Under the pieces are notes generated by a model. The model was not told the DNA's origin, did not search any database, and saw only the letters and a program-made list of their open reading frames with translations. A DNA stretch of 25,728 bases, from the IMG/VR virus record IMGVR_UViG_3300030060_005071, positions 332-26,059 of that record. One strand, written 5' to 3'. This DNA comes from a virus. Shown here in pieces: positions 14,838-23,900 of the stretch (position 1 is its first letter; each line of letters opens with the position of its first letter). The position numbers were made by a program, and so were the translations under genes.

Positions 14838-16343
14838 ATGGAAGAATTGAAATACACAACTATTTTTAGCTCCACAATCAAGCCTTTAATATCTGAAGAA
14901 AAAGATAAGTACCTAGCTATGGCTAGCCTGCTTGACGTAGGAGATTTTATCCCAGACGTAGATACGGAAAAAAACATTGACTTACTACCCATCGCTTTTA
15001 ATGCTTGCGTGGCAAATAGAGTAAACAAAAACGGAGACGTTATTGATACTCCCACTGCATTAGAAATTTACGAAAATTTTATAAACAAACCAATCAATAT
15101 CGAGCATAATAGAGATCGAGTGGTTGGAGCGATCCTAACCGCTGGTTTTAGCGAGTTTGGTACAGACAAGCAAATATCGGCGGAAGAACTAAAAGATCAT
15201 AAAGGCCCATTCAACATTACCTTGGGAGGTATCGTGTGGAAGGTTGTAAACTCCAATTTGGCTAAAATGATCGAAGATTCTGCTGATCCCACTAGTGAAA
15301 AATACCAAGGTATATCAGCTAGTTGGGAATTAGGCTTTTCTGATTATGATTTAGTCGTTATCGAAGGAGAAGAGAAAAACATCGAAAACGCAGAATTTGT
15401 GACTGAAACCGAGAAAATTGGAGAGCTCAAAGCGCACCTCAGATCGTTTGGGGGTACTGGAAAGCTTGAAGATGGCCGAAGCGTGTATCGCAGGGTCACA
15501 GAGCAAGTGGTTCCACTTGGAATTGGCCTCACAGAAACCCCAGCGGCGGATGTGCAGGGTGTAGCAATTCAAAAGGAGCAAGAAGAAGAAAATACAGAAG
15601 AAGTAAAATCTAGCGAAAAATTAGAAAAAACTTCTCAATCTAGTGATAACAATGTAAATAATAACAATCAATTGGTTATGAAAATCGAAAGCATCAAAGA
15701 TATCAATGATGAGTCGTTGAAAACGCTAGAAGCATCTGCCGTTCATGATTTCATTCAAGAACAACTTCAGAAGGCTTCAGAAGATTTCTCTGCTCAGAAG
15801 AAAGAAAAAGAAGAAGCTTTGGAAGCCTCTGAAACAAAACTCAAGGAAACTGAAGAAGAGCGCGAAACTCTTAAGAAGCAACTTGAGGATGTGGAAGCAG
15901 GTCTTGCCGAGCTTAAAACCCAAGAAGAAGCCCGTCTCGCTCAAGAGAAATTCAACGAGCGCATGGCTTCTTTTGACGAAGAATTTCAACTCACCGATGA
16001 AGACCGTGAAGTGATCGCCAAAGATGTCGCTGACCTCGATGACGACGCCTTCGCTGCTTACGGTGAGAAAATGAAGGTTCTCCTCAAAGACAAGAACAAG
16101 AAAATGCTCGAAGAGAAGAAGAAAAAGGAAGAGGACGCGAAAGCTGCCGAAGCCGAAGCTTCTGAAGAGATTGTTGCTTCTGAGTCCGAAGAAGAGACAC
16201 CCGAAAACGTAGTTGATGATGCTATCGACAATGCCGAAGTGGAAGACAGCGCAGTTGCTGCTACTACCGACGCTCAAGAAGCAACCACCTACGAAAAATA
16301 CAAAACCGCTTTCAGTATCGATAATTTCGATTTGAATAACTAA
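14838..16343 (+). CDS. Prohead maturation protease fused to scaffolding protein
   Basis: The 501-residue protein combines two functions. The N-terminal about 250 residues resemble phage prohead proteases: LLPIAFNACVANRVNKNGDV, KPINIEHNRDRVVGAI with a candidate catalytic His90, FNITLGGIVWKVV, and GISASWELGF with candidate Ser160 (Ser162 is the alternative). A Glu/Asn-rich linker follows (about 245-280). From Met281 the protein is a highly charged coiled coil (about 305-375), then an acidic Ala/Glu-rich tail, typical of scaffold or core proteins that fill the prohead and are cleaved. Codon choice changes sharply near Met281 (base 15678): the scaffold half uses CGT/CGC for all four Arg and mostly CTT/CTC for Leu, unlike the AGA- and TTA-rich protease half. 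An internal start making scaffold alone, as in lambda C/Nu3, is possible. The gene lies 2 nt after the beta-rich gene and just before the decoration and capsid genes. Confidence 0.82.
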   Translation: MEELKYTTIFSSTIKPLISEEKDKYLAMASLLDVGDFIPDVDTEKNIDLLPIAFNACVANRVNKNGDVIDTPTALEIYENFINKPINIEHNRDRVVGAILTAGFSEFGTDKQISAEELKDHKGPFNITLGGIVWKVVNSNLAKMIEDSADPTSEKYQGISASWELGFSDYDLVVIEGEEKNIENAEFVTETEKIGELKAHLRSFGGTGKLEDGRSVYRRVTEQVVPLGIGLTETPAADVQGVAIQKEQEEENTEEVKSSEKLEKTSQSSDNNVNNNNQLVMKIESIKDINDESLKTLEASAVHDFIQEQLQKASEDFSAQKKEKEEALEASETKLKETEEERETLKKQLEDVEAGLAELKTQEEARLAQEKFNERMASFDEEFQLTDEDREVIAKDVADLDDDAFAAYGEKMKVLLKDKNKKMLEEKKKKEEDAKAAEAEASEEIVASESEEETPENVVDDAIDNAEVEDSAVAATTDAQEATTYEKYKTAFSIDNFDLNN

Positions 16344-16360
16344 TATAGGATTATAATACT

Positions 16361-16951
16361 ATGGCAACTAAGTTACATCCATTCAGACAATATAACGAGA
16401 ACGACGTTATCAATTTGTTTACCTATGATGGTACTTCTGTTGATGCTGGTAGACTTTTGAAGCTCGATTCGAGCAATCAATGGTCTGGGCTAGGGAGCGA
16501 CGATTACGTCGATCTCGGCTCCGATACTGGCAACAGCTACTCTAATGTCGTTTCTACTCAATACTCACTGAAAGGCAAGCTAGATTTAGCTGGCCTTGCA
16601 GATCGTCCACTCGGCGTAAATGTTATGGCGATGGCTAACACTGATGAAAACGGTGAAAAGCTTCTCTACAACCCGCGTAAAGCCGCTGAGATGGGAGTCG
16701 TAATTCCAGGTCAAGCAATCCCTGTTGCAACACGAGGCGTATTTATTTACAACTCTGATGAAACAGCTTGGACAGGATCAACTGTAAACGCAGGAACCGT
16801 TCTTTACGGTGCAGCCAACGGAATTCTTTCTGATTCCACTGGTAGTAATGCTGTGGCTGTTGGTGTGGCACTCGGTGGTAAAGCCGCTGTGACCAAGCCT
16901 TCTACTAGCTACAACGCTGCTCTTGTTAAAATCGACTGCTTACACAGCTAA
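16361..16951 (+). CDS. Probable head decoration/stabilisation protein
   Basis: A 196-residue beta-rich protein between the protease-scaffold gene and the capsid gene, where decoration proteins (lambda gpD position) are usual. Visible traits are an N-terminal MATKLHPFRQYNENDVINLF, turns rich in Gly, Ser and Asp, and a Gly/Ala-rich end (GVALGGKAAVTKPSTSYN). No membrane segment or catalytic motif is seen. Codon use is shifted toward C- and G-ending codons, like the capsid gene, which suggests strong expression and a high copy number in the virion. Its stop is 17 nt before the capsid start. No exact family is recognised, so decoration is a positional and compositional inference. Confidence 0.68.
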   Translation: MATKLHPFRQYNENDVINLFTYDGTSVDAGRLLKLDSSNQWSGLGSDDYVDLGSDTGNSYSNVVSTQYSLKGKLDLAGLADRPLGVNVMAMANTDENGEKLLYNPRKAAEMGVVIPGQAIPVATRGVFIYNSDETAWTGSTVNAGTVLYGAANGILSDSTGSNAVAVGVALGGKAAVTKPSTSYNAALVKIDCLHS

Positions 16952-16968
16952 AACGGAGACTTAATATT

Positions 16969-18075
16969 ATGAAATTAAAGCTTAAAAATACTCCAGAACA
17001 AGTAGAGCTCATTAAAGCAATGGGCTCCAGAGACATGGCTGTGGCTAATGAGGCTTCTCAAGCATTCGCAGCTTTCGTTGGTCCCGTCGTTCGTGAAGTT
17101 CTAATGCAGGCTGGTTCTTCTTCTCTTATCTATTCCGATATGGAATTTGATGAGGATGATAGCCCTAGCTTACCATTGGACCTCTACTACGATGAGGAAC
17201 AAAATCACATCACTGTTTGGTCTCAGGCCGTTGCAGGTGGTCTTCCCACCTCAGAGGTCTCTGGCATGAACGAGTTGAAAATCACCACTTACCGCTTGGA
17301 CAGCGCTATTAGCTATCTTAAAAGATATGCCCGTAGAGGCCGTTTGGACGTGGTAAGCAAAGGTCTTGAGAGAATGTCTAATGAGGTTCTCATCAAGCAA
17401 GAGCGTAATGCTTGGGCGGTGATTCTCAAAGCACTCGCAGAGGCTAGCACAAACAGCTTGAGTCACGTTGTTGGTGGATCGACTGAGAGCGTTCTCGTTC
17501 CTCACGACATCAACAGATTGATGACTCGCATCAAGAGAATCAATACCTCTTATGCTGACGGTACTCCCGCCAACATGAGCGCTAAAGGTATTACCGACAT
17601 GTTCGTTTCTCCTGAGATCATGCAGCAAATCAGAGCATTTGCGTACAACCCAGTTAACAGCACTGGCACTAACACTGATATCCCGTTGACCCCGAACGTC
17701 AGAGACCAAATTTGGAACTCTGGTGGCATGGGCGAAATCTACGGTATCACCTTGCACGAATTGTTGGAGCTTGGTTCTTCCAAGAAGTACAACACCTTGT
17801 TTAAGGCTCTCATCGATTCCGCTGGAAGCACCATCATTGGTGGTGGAGACACTGGAACCTTCGCTGACGCCGCAGACGAGATTCTCGTGGGTGTTGACTT
17901 GACCAGAGACGCCTTCGTGCGTCCTGTGGCCCGTCAAGCTGAGAGCGGTGGCACATTCACTGTGCTTCCTGACGATCAGTTCGTGGCACGTCAAGAGAAG
18001 CAAGGCTTCTATGGCTTCCTAGAGGAAGGCAGAGTCTGCGTTGACGCCAGAGCAGTTGTTGGCTTGGCTATCTAA
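16969..18075 (+). CDS. Major capsid protein (HK97-type)
   Basis: The 368-residue protein has the length and make-up of an HK97-fold major capsid protein. It has an N-terminal helical segment (NTPEQVELIKAMGSRDMAVA), a charged DEDD stretch before a beta strand (SPSLPLDLYYDEEQN), the long spine-helix region (LERMSNEVLIKQERNAWAVI), a P-domain-like SAKGITDMFVSPEIMQQIRA, then GEIYGITLHELLELG and the C-terminal domain DLTRDAFVRPVARQ to FYGFLEEGRVCVDARAV. The order after protease, scaffold and decoration genes supports the call. CGGAGA lies 11 nt before the ATG (16953-16958), a ribosome-binding site. Codon use is biased to C/G-ending codons, as expected for the most abundant virion protein. A strong terminator follows. 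The fused scaffold and protease would assemble and mature this protein. Confidence 0.88.
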   Translation: MKLKLKNTPEQVELIKAMGSRDMAVANEASQAFAAFVGPVVREVLMQAGSSSLIYSDMEFDEDDSPSLPLDLYYDEEQNHITVWSQAVAGGLPTSEVSGMNELKITTYRLDSAISYLKRYARRGRLDVVSKGLERMSNEVLIKQERNAWAVILKALAEASTNSLSHVVGGSTESVLVPHDINRLMTRIKRINTSYADGTPANMSAKGITDMFVSPEIMQQIRAFAYNPVNSTGTNTDIPLTPNVRDQIWNSGGMGEIYGITLHELLELGSSKKYNTLFKALIDSAGSTIIGGGDTGTFADAADEILVGVDLTRDAFVRPVARQAESGGTFTVLPDDQFVARQEKQGFYGFLEEGRVCVDARAVVGLAI

Positions 18076-18092
18076 GTTGACAGCACAAAATT

Positions 18093-18124
18093 TCCCTCAC
18101 CCGAAAGGGTGGGGGATTTTTTTT
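18093..18124 (+). terminator. Strong intrinsic terminator after the major capsid gene
   Basis: TCCCTCACCC, GAAA tetraloop, GGGTGGGGGA: a 10-bp GC-rich stem with one T-G wobble, followed by eight T at 18117-18124. It starts 17 nt after the capsid stop and ends the capsid transcription unit. Confidence 0.93.
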
Positions 18125-18130
18125 ATATTT

Positions 18131-18138
18131 CTGTGTAA
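18131..18138 (+). promoter_or_regulatory. CTGTGTAA element after the capsid terminator
   Basis: The element lies 6 nt past the terminator T-run and 35 nt before the YHYH gene start, with AAAAGG acting as a ribosome-binding site at 18160-18165. This terminator-element-gene order repeats the arrangement at 13590-13632. Confidence 0.55.
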
Positions 18139-18173
18139 TAAAACTTGGTAATACTAGGTAAAAGGCTTCAAAA

Positions 18174-20438
18174 ATGGGAATAAAACGTAATCCATATTTA
18201 CGACATATAGATAGCTATAAAGACGACTCTAAGGCTTTTTACAGCCTCACCAGAACCATTGGTCTAAGAGCGGATCAAGTTGACCCAATTTATCTCACGA
18301 CTGATGGCAAAATTGTAGCCAATGGATTTGTAGACAAAAACGATAATATTGAATTTTACTTAGACAAAAATTCTAAGCTTTCCTATAAGCGGCAATTAGA
18401 TTCGAATACTAGCGCAAAACACTCTTTTGATCCTAAAGAAACTTTCACAAAGACAGGTATTGCTTTCGAAATATTAGAGGGAGATTTTAATTATTACGAA
18501 AATGCTACCGAATATTACGACAAAAAAGACTCCCTTAAATTCAACTACCTAAATAAGACCACTAAAAAGCTAGTAGAAAACAACAGCAGTGGTCCTTTTG
18601 TCTTTCATTTTACTCATGAAAATGGCAACAAATATCCCTTACCCCATATAAAAGGGAGTTGGTTTCCAGCTTTTAATTACGACATTCATATCTCTCCTAC
18701 TAATTACCTCACAAACACTAATGATATTATTGTTATAAAATCTGGAGAATACAAAACTCAATCTGACGGACCAGCGACATCTTTGATTGACGTTCTGTTT
18801 TACTCAAGCGGCACAACTGGAAATATATACATTGATACCTTATCAATCCCAAATCACTCGGCCTCATCTTATGCAGAGCTAGATGATTCTGTTAAAAATG
18901 TAAAAATTCCAAGAACAGGAAATTCAAATTATGGAGTAGGGGCTACAAAAACTGACACACCTTCAGGCCCAGTGGGTGTTTTCAAAAATGGTGTTTTAGC
19001 TTTTAGCTATAAGAGCTCAAACGCTTGGACAGGCGCGGGTACTTATACAGAAAACTCTTACATAGCGAACAGATTTGACAAAGACAGTTGCGAAGGTTTT
19101 ACAGCTTTAGGTCCAGATTTGGAAGGGGTTGTTACCCCTATTAACACATACCATTATAAAAGTGCTCCTAAATGTATTTACGATACTGATTCTACAGCAC
19201 ACTCACCGTTATTGGGTTACGCATTTGATGGTAATCCTATTTACGGGCCATACGGATACACAACAGCTTTAGATTCAGGCAGCGCACCAAAACTTATGAC
19301 CCCAAGCTGGAGGCTTAAGGGGTTATCAAATAGAACTAACGGTCCAGATTTTGACAGTTACTTTTATCCTTCGGGATACTTTCAGGAAGATTACGAATAC
19401 GTTAGTGGTTTAGGAGACCTAGATAGGTATAATGGTAGAACTTGTATAACGCCAGAATACCCAGGCGGGGTTTACGCTTATTTCACTACAGTGGATAGCT
19501 CTCATGAACCAGTGTTTCCATATATTATAGGAGATAAATTTTATGGAAAAGTCGAGCAACAAAACTACAGCGGCGTAACTGTAACTGAACCTGTTAATTT
19601 GATTACTGGTTTAGATGAGCTAAGTCAAGCTGACTTTGATGTTTCTCTATTTGAAGATAGTATCTACGGCCTTAAATTTACTAAATCTTTTGGGTTAAAC
19701 AAGGAAACTATTATCTGGGTTTCACCTCATGAACTAAAATCTTACACTGGGGTTTGTTTAACAACTGGAACTTACCAATACATTGGCGCAACTGGCCAAA
19801 GCGCTTCGTTTAGCGGCAATTTGTTTACTGCGTCAGGCAATTCAACTTATGCTTCGTCTAGTTTAAACAATAAATACATTGCAGAATCCAGAGCTTTAAG
19901 TTATCCAAGTTCAGTAGATTATGCGTTTGCTGGAAAAACTCCTTTCTCTGGGGGAGTTGCGTATGTTAGAACTGACCCAGATACTGTCACGCAGCAAATT
20001 GTAAATGGCTATACTGATCTTGGAGCAACAAATTTTTACACTATATACAGCGGCTACAAAAACGGAATAGAAAGCGTAAAATCTGGAGCTAAAAATCCAA
20101 ATTTTGAAACAGGAGTATGGAATGGAGTTATCCCTTCTGGTGTTCCATTTAAAATTGAAGTGTGGTCTTTTAATGGTGGTTTATGTGGCTTTGAAGATAG
20201 AATTTCTATACATCCAGTAGAAGATCATCCAGCAGTATCAAACAAGCAAATAGCCATGAACGGCATATTTACAGGCGTTGGCGATTCACCACAACAGGCA
20301 CACACAGATATGATTGACAAAGCGGATAAATTTTTTAAGAGGCAAATAAGCTCATACCTAATGAGTAGTGGCGTTATTGACTATAATTCTAAAACAAAAA
20401 AATTCGGTAGATTACTGAAGAAAGGGGTTGTATCGTGA
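18174..20438 (+). CDS. YHYH-domain virion protein
   Basis: The 754-residue protein carries a YHYH domain in its middle: TYHYKSAPKCIYDTDSTAHS (Tyr326, His327, Tyr328) followed by PLLGYAFDGNPIYGPYGY. The fourth residue of the name-giving motif is Lys329 rather than His. YHYH proteins are known in marine phages, often in tail or fibre proteins, and in some bacteria and algae; their biochemical role is unclear. Flanking parts are beta-rich with many Ser, Thr, Asn and Tyr, and the C-terminus has a helix (QAHTDMIDKADKFFKRQISS). No signal peptide is seen. It begins its own transcription unit after the capsid terminator, and its stop overlaps the next gene's GTG start (GTGA). A tail or baseplate-appendage role is inferred. 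Confidence 0.8.
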   Translation: MGIKRNPYLRHIDSYKDDSKAFYSLTRTIGLRADQVDPIYLTTDGKIVANGFVDKNDNIEFYLDKNSKLSYKRQLDSNTSAKHSFDPKETFTKTGIAFEILEGDFNYYENATEYYDKKDSLKFNYLNKTTKKLVENNSSGPFVFHFTHENGNKYPLPHIKGSWFPAFNYDIHISPTNYLTNTNDIIVIKSGEYKTQSDGPATSLIDVLFYSSGTTGNIYIDTLSIPNHSASSYAELDDSVKNVKIPRTGNSNYGVGATKTDTPSGPVGVFKNGVLAFSYKSSNAWTGAGTYTENSYIANRFDKDSCEGFTALGPDLEGVVTPINTYHYKSAPKCIYDTDSTAHSPLLGYAFDGNPIYGPYGYTTALDSGSAPKLMTPSWRLKGLSNRTNGPDFDSYFYPSGYFQEDYEYVSGLGDLDRYNGRTCITPEYPGGVYAYFTTVDSSHEPVFPYIIGDKFYGKVEQQNYSGVTVTEPVNLITGLDELSQADFDVSLFEDSIYGLKFTKSFGLNKETIIWVSPHELKSYTGVCLTTGTYQYIGATGQSASFSGNLFTASGNSTYASSSLNNKYIAESRALSYPSSVDYAFAGKTPFSGGVAYVRTDPDTVTQQIVNGYTDLGATNFYTIYSGYKNGIESVKSGAKNPNFETGVWNGVIPSGVPFKIEVWSFNGGLCGFEDRISIHPVEDHPAVSNKQIAMNGIFTGVGDSPQQAHTDMIDKADKFFKRQISSYLMSSGVIDYNSKTKKFGRLLKKGVVS

Positions 20439-20974
20439 TAGCTTATAAAAAAATAAGATTTTCTAAGCTTTTTGTTTTTGAGGCGGATTTGATTTACATA
20501 CCTAAATCTCTAAACAGAAAAGGTATTGACCCACTACCGAAATATCATTTAAGGCCAACTAAGCTGTTGGAGTATCAAGATTTTTCGTACAATCCTTCTT
20601 CAGTTAACAATGGCTATGTAAAGAGTAAGAATTCAAATTTATATGTTAAGAACATAGATTTTGTTGACGTTGATTTTGTGTCAGACCTTTTTAACTTTAT
20701 CAAGAAAAAACCACCTTATGGTTTTACTAGTGAAATAGATTATGAAGAATTTGTGGAAACTACTTTCGACTTTAGCTACTCCAACACATTGGGGGCAAGA
20801 TATAACGCTAAATCAAACCAAGCGGTTTTTGTAAAAGAAAATATAGACCCACTAATTACCGTAGAACATCTTTATGTAAAAACAGAAGCAAGTAAGATAC
20901 AGTCTTTTTATAACACTGATTTTGTAAAAGTCGGAAAACATTCAAGCGTAAACGTATTCAACTCTAACGTTTAG
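20435..20974 (+). CDS. Hypothetical protein coupled to the YHYH gene
   Basis: A 179-residue protein that I do not recognise. It starts with GTG inside the YHYH stop (GTGA overlap). AAAGGGG at 20421-20427 is a good Shine-Dalgarno 7 nt upstream, which supports this non-ATG start. The sequence is rich in Phe, Tyr, Lys and Asn and looks mostly beta (FSKLFVFEADLIYIPKS, NLYVKNIDFVDVDFVSDLFN, DPLITVEHLYVKTEA). It has no membrane segment. Its tight coupling to the YHYH gene and to the giant gene 14 nt later suggests a tail or adaptor protein that works with them. Confidence 0.78.
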   Translation: MIAYKKIRFSKLFVFEADLIYIPKSLNRKGIDPLPKYHLRPTKLLEYQDFSYNPSSVNNGYVKSKNSNLYVKNIDFVDVDFVSDLFNFIKKKPPYGFTSEIDYEEFVETTFDFSYSNTLGARYNAKSNQAVFVKENIDPLITVEHLYVKTEASKIQSFYNTDFVKVGKHSSVNVFNSNV

Positions 20975-20979
20975 TGTAA
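20973..20979 (+). promoter_or_regulatory. AGTGTAA variant before the giant gene
   Basis: AGTGTAA overlaps the stop codon of the upstream gene and ends 9 nt before the ATG at 20989. It differs from the consensus TGTGTAA at the first base. No Shine-Dalgarno is obvious. Confidence 0.3.
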
Positions 20980-20988
20980 CTTTAAAAA

Positions 20989-23900
20989 ATGGGACAAGTA
21001 TATATAAATCTAAAAACGAAACTAGCAAACCGCTACGATACTGGAGAAATTTTTACAGTAACGGCATCTGGTGACGTTACAGTGCATAGTATAACTGGTG
21101 TCATATCGGCTACTCAAGATGGAAATCCTGCTCACGTAAGTATTTGCAATTTAGTTAAGATTTACAGTGACGCAGGCGAAGCTGGTTCAGATGTTACAAC
21201 CGCTAGTGCGGCAGAAGTAGTCGGTATTGTGGTAAAAGACGGTAGCGGCGATAATAAGCTAGATAGTTTTTTGGTGATTAAAAGAGGTGTTGACCTCGAC
21301 GCTTATAATAAACCTGAAGTTAGAATTTTAATATCAGGAGGAAGCGATTATACTAATAGCGGTCATTACGCGGCTTTTGATATCACCTTGGGCGATGGAG
21401 GGTCAGAAACCGAATCAATACTGGTGGCCAATAACGGAGCCCCCGTGGGTTACACCAGAGGTGATCTATTTCTTAAGCTTGGTACTGACGGAAGTCTTCT
21501 TCCTGATGATGTGAATGCAAGCTCATCACTTAAAGCGTTATTTGATAAGGCTAAACAAGTCGGTATAAACGAAGCCTCTCCGTACAATATTTTAAATAAA
21601 AAAATAAACTATGATGATTTAGGCGCGGGAAGGAACAAAATGCTGTTGGTTGTCTCCGCTCACAGTCTTGGGCAGAGCGCGAAAGAAGCGAAGACTCAAA
21701 TAACTGAGTACAACACAAGAGGTCAAGCCGACGCAGATTATAACGAAAGAGTAACTAACGTAAGTATTAGAGAGGCTAACGCCAAAGCAAGAGGAGATGC
21801 CGAGCAAGACGCAATAACAGATTGGTATACAGAACTTGAAGATTGGCAAGACAGAGGGCAAGGCTCTAGAGACATACTTCAGTACACTGGTTTTTCTGAA
21901 GGAGTATCAGTTGATCCAATATGGAATGCTGCCGTAAATGCTGTTTCTAATTGGTTGGGGGGGTACGGTGTTACTGGGGCGGCAAGAGTTCAGGAAAGTA
22001 TTGATTTTTTTAACTCAGTAAACGTAGACGAAGGCGAAGTGTTTCCGACCTTAAAGCCACCTAATTACCCAACTGCTACCCCACTTATTGACACGTCATT
22101 TAATCCTGTTGCTGTTCCAAGTAAGGTTAATCTTGCGGAAAAAATAAGCAAAGCAATCTTAATCAAAGCAGCGTGTTTTGCGGCTATAGCCACACTTGGA
22201 GGTATTTACAGTAGATTAAAAGGCGTAAGCACAACTGTAGCCAGAACTTCGAGCAGTAAAGTCAATTACTGTGCGGCGATTTGGGCCGAAGACAACAAAG
22301 ACGGAGTTGTAGTTAGCTGGTTTAAGGCTGAAATGAGAGCCTATGATATATTTAGCCATATAGTGACTATTTTCCAAAGCATAGGTAGCGTAATAGGTTC
22401 CATAAAAAAAGCTTTCGGGCAAGGTGGTCAGTTAAACGCTTATCAAGCAGACGCGCAACGTAGAATAGAAGCCATGTTCTACGGCTGCACAGCAGGTAGT
22501 CAAATAGAGTCTTTAAAACAGCTTTACACCTTGCTTGGGAATTACATAAAAGAGTACGATAAACAAAAAGGGGTAAATTTAAAAGATAATTTAGGATTCA
22601 AAAGCCGAGAAGAGCTTAAAAAGTTTATTCAATTTTGTGATTTAACGAGAGGGAATATAGCAGTCCATTTAGATGGCATAGCTTACTATTGGCAAACAGC
22701 GCAAAGTCCAAAATCTGTTCAGCCAAAAATTGCTTATGACAAAGTAATTGTAACAAACAAAAGAAAAGGGTATGGAAAGATAGACCCAAATAGTTTAAGA
22801 ATAGAAAATCAGTACACAGCTAGGCCAGGTGGTTGGCTTGAATTAGTTCCAGCAACAACAGTTAACACCACTCAAACTGATTTACTAGATCACACTGGTG
22901 GCGGTCAAGCTTTCAATATATATGGAAACCTAGGAGCAATAACTCCAGAAGGAGCAAAAGCTCCAGAGGTGGTTTCTGTAACGCTTTCTGCTGGTGGAAA
23001 CATAGAGTTGGTAACTTTAAACAACAATGGTGGAGATGGATTCTTTTTCGAAAAAGAGTCTTTAATAGTTAGATTCCCAGGCGCATCTTGGTTTAACGCG
23101 CAAACGACTGCCAAGTCAATAATGATTCCATCAACCACAGATAATGTTCCTCCCCCTAAACCAAGCCAAAGAAACCAAGGCGTACATAAAGAAATAAACA
23201 ATCCCAATGAAAACTCTCAAGCTTTGCTTGTTAAGTACAAAGGTATTTTTGATTCAAACTCACAATTTATAAATACAAACGTTCAATTTGTAGCAAATAA
23301 GGCTAGTGATTTTAATACGTTCGTAAACGCTATCAAAAGAAGGCTTCCCAAAAAACAATCTGGAAGCGGGGGAGCACCCCCCACTAGCGCTGAAGAAAAT
23401 CAGCGTATATTAGATTTAATATCAATCAAAACTTGGACTCCTACTTTTGGTGAATGTAAAACTTCAGAATTTGAAAACCTAGATGATGATTTAGCAAAGA
23501 CTTACTTTAGAGACCCTACGGCTTATAAAATTAAAATAGCTAATCAATCCGTAAAAGAAAGCTTGTGTAAAAAACAAAGCTGCGGGGTAACACATATTTA
23601 TTCTCAAGCCCCCCAGATCAACGAAACTTTTAAAGTAAACCCAGAAAACACAAAAGAAACCCTAGGTGACGCAATGTGCGGTAATGTTACCGTAAAGTAT
23701 AATTTGCACCCAACAGCAGAATGGGTAGGAACCGATGAAAACTCTAAAGGCTTTTTTGCCAACCTATTTAATACGGCAAGTTCTTTAGATATAAATAAAG
23801 AGTTAAGAATAAAAAATCCCCCTGACCCTCAACTCAGTGCGCTTGGCCTTACGGGTAGAAACTCTGGTTTAAATGGGGATATAACTTTACCGCCAATATT

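Noticed and set aside
16940-16947. Exact CTGTGTAA on the minus strand
   Set aside because: It lies at the end of the decoration gene with no minus-strand gene downstream; treated as background.
17251-18003. 250-codon minus-strand open frame
   Set aside because: It is a long antisense shadow of the major capsid gene, caused by that gene's biased codon use; the protein has no recognisable features.
6785-18075. T4-like head-tail gene order (gp17 to gp23)
   Set aside because: Terminase is followed by portal, not by sheath and tube, and no sheath gene is seen; the protease is fused to scaffold and the fibre is placed inside the block.
23563-23570. Exact TTGTGTAA on the plus strand
   Set aside because: It lies deep inside the giant gene, encoding Leu-Cys-Lys in frame, with no gene start nearby; treated as background.
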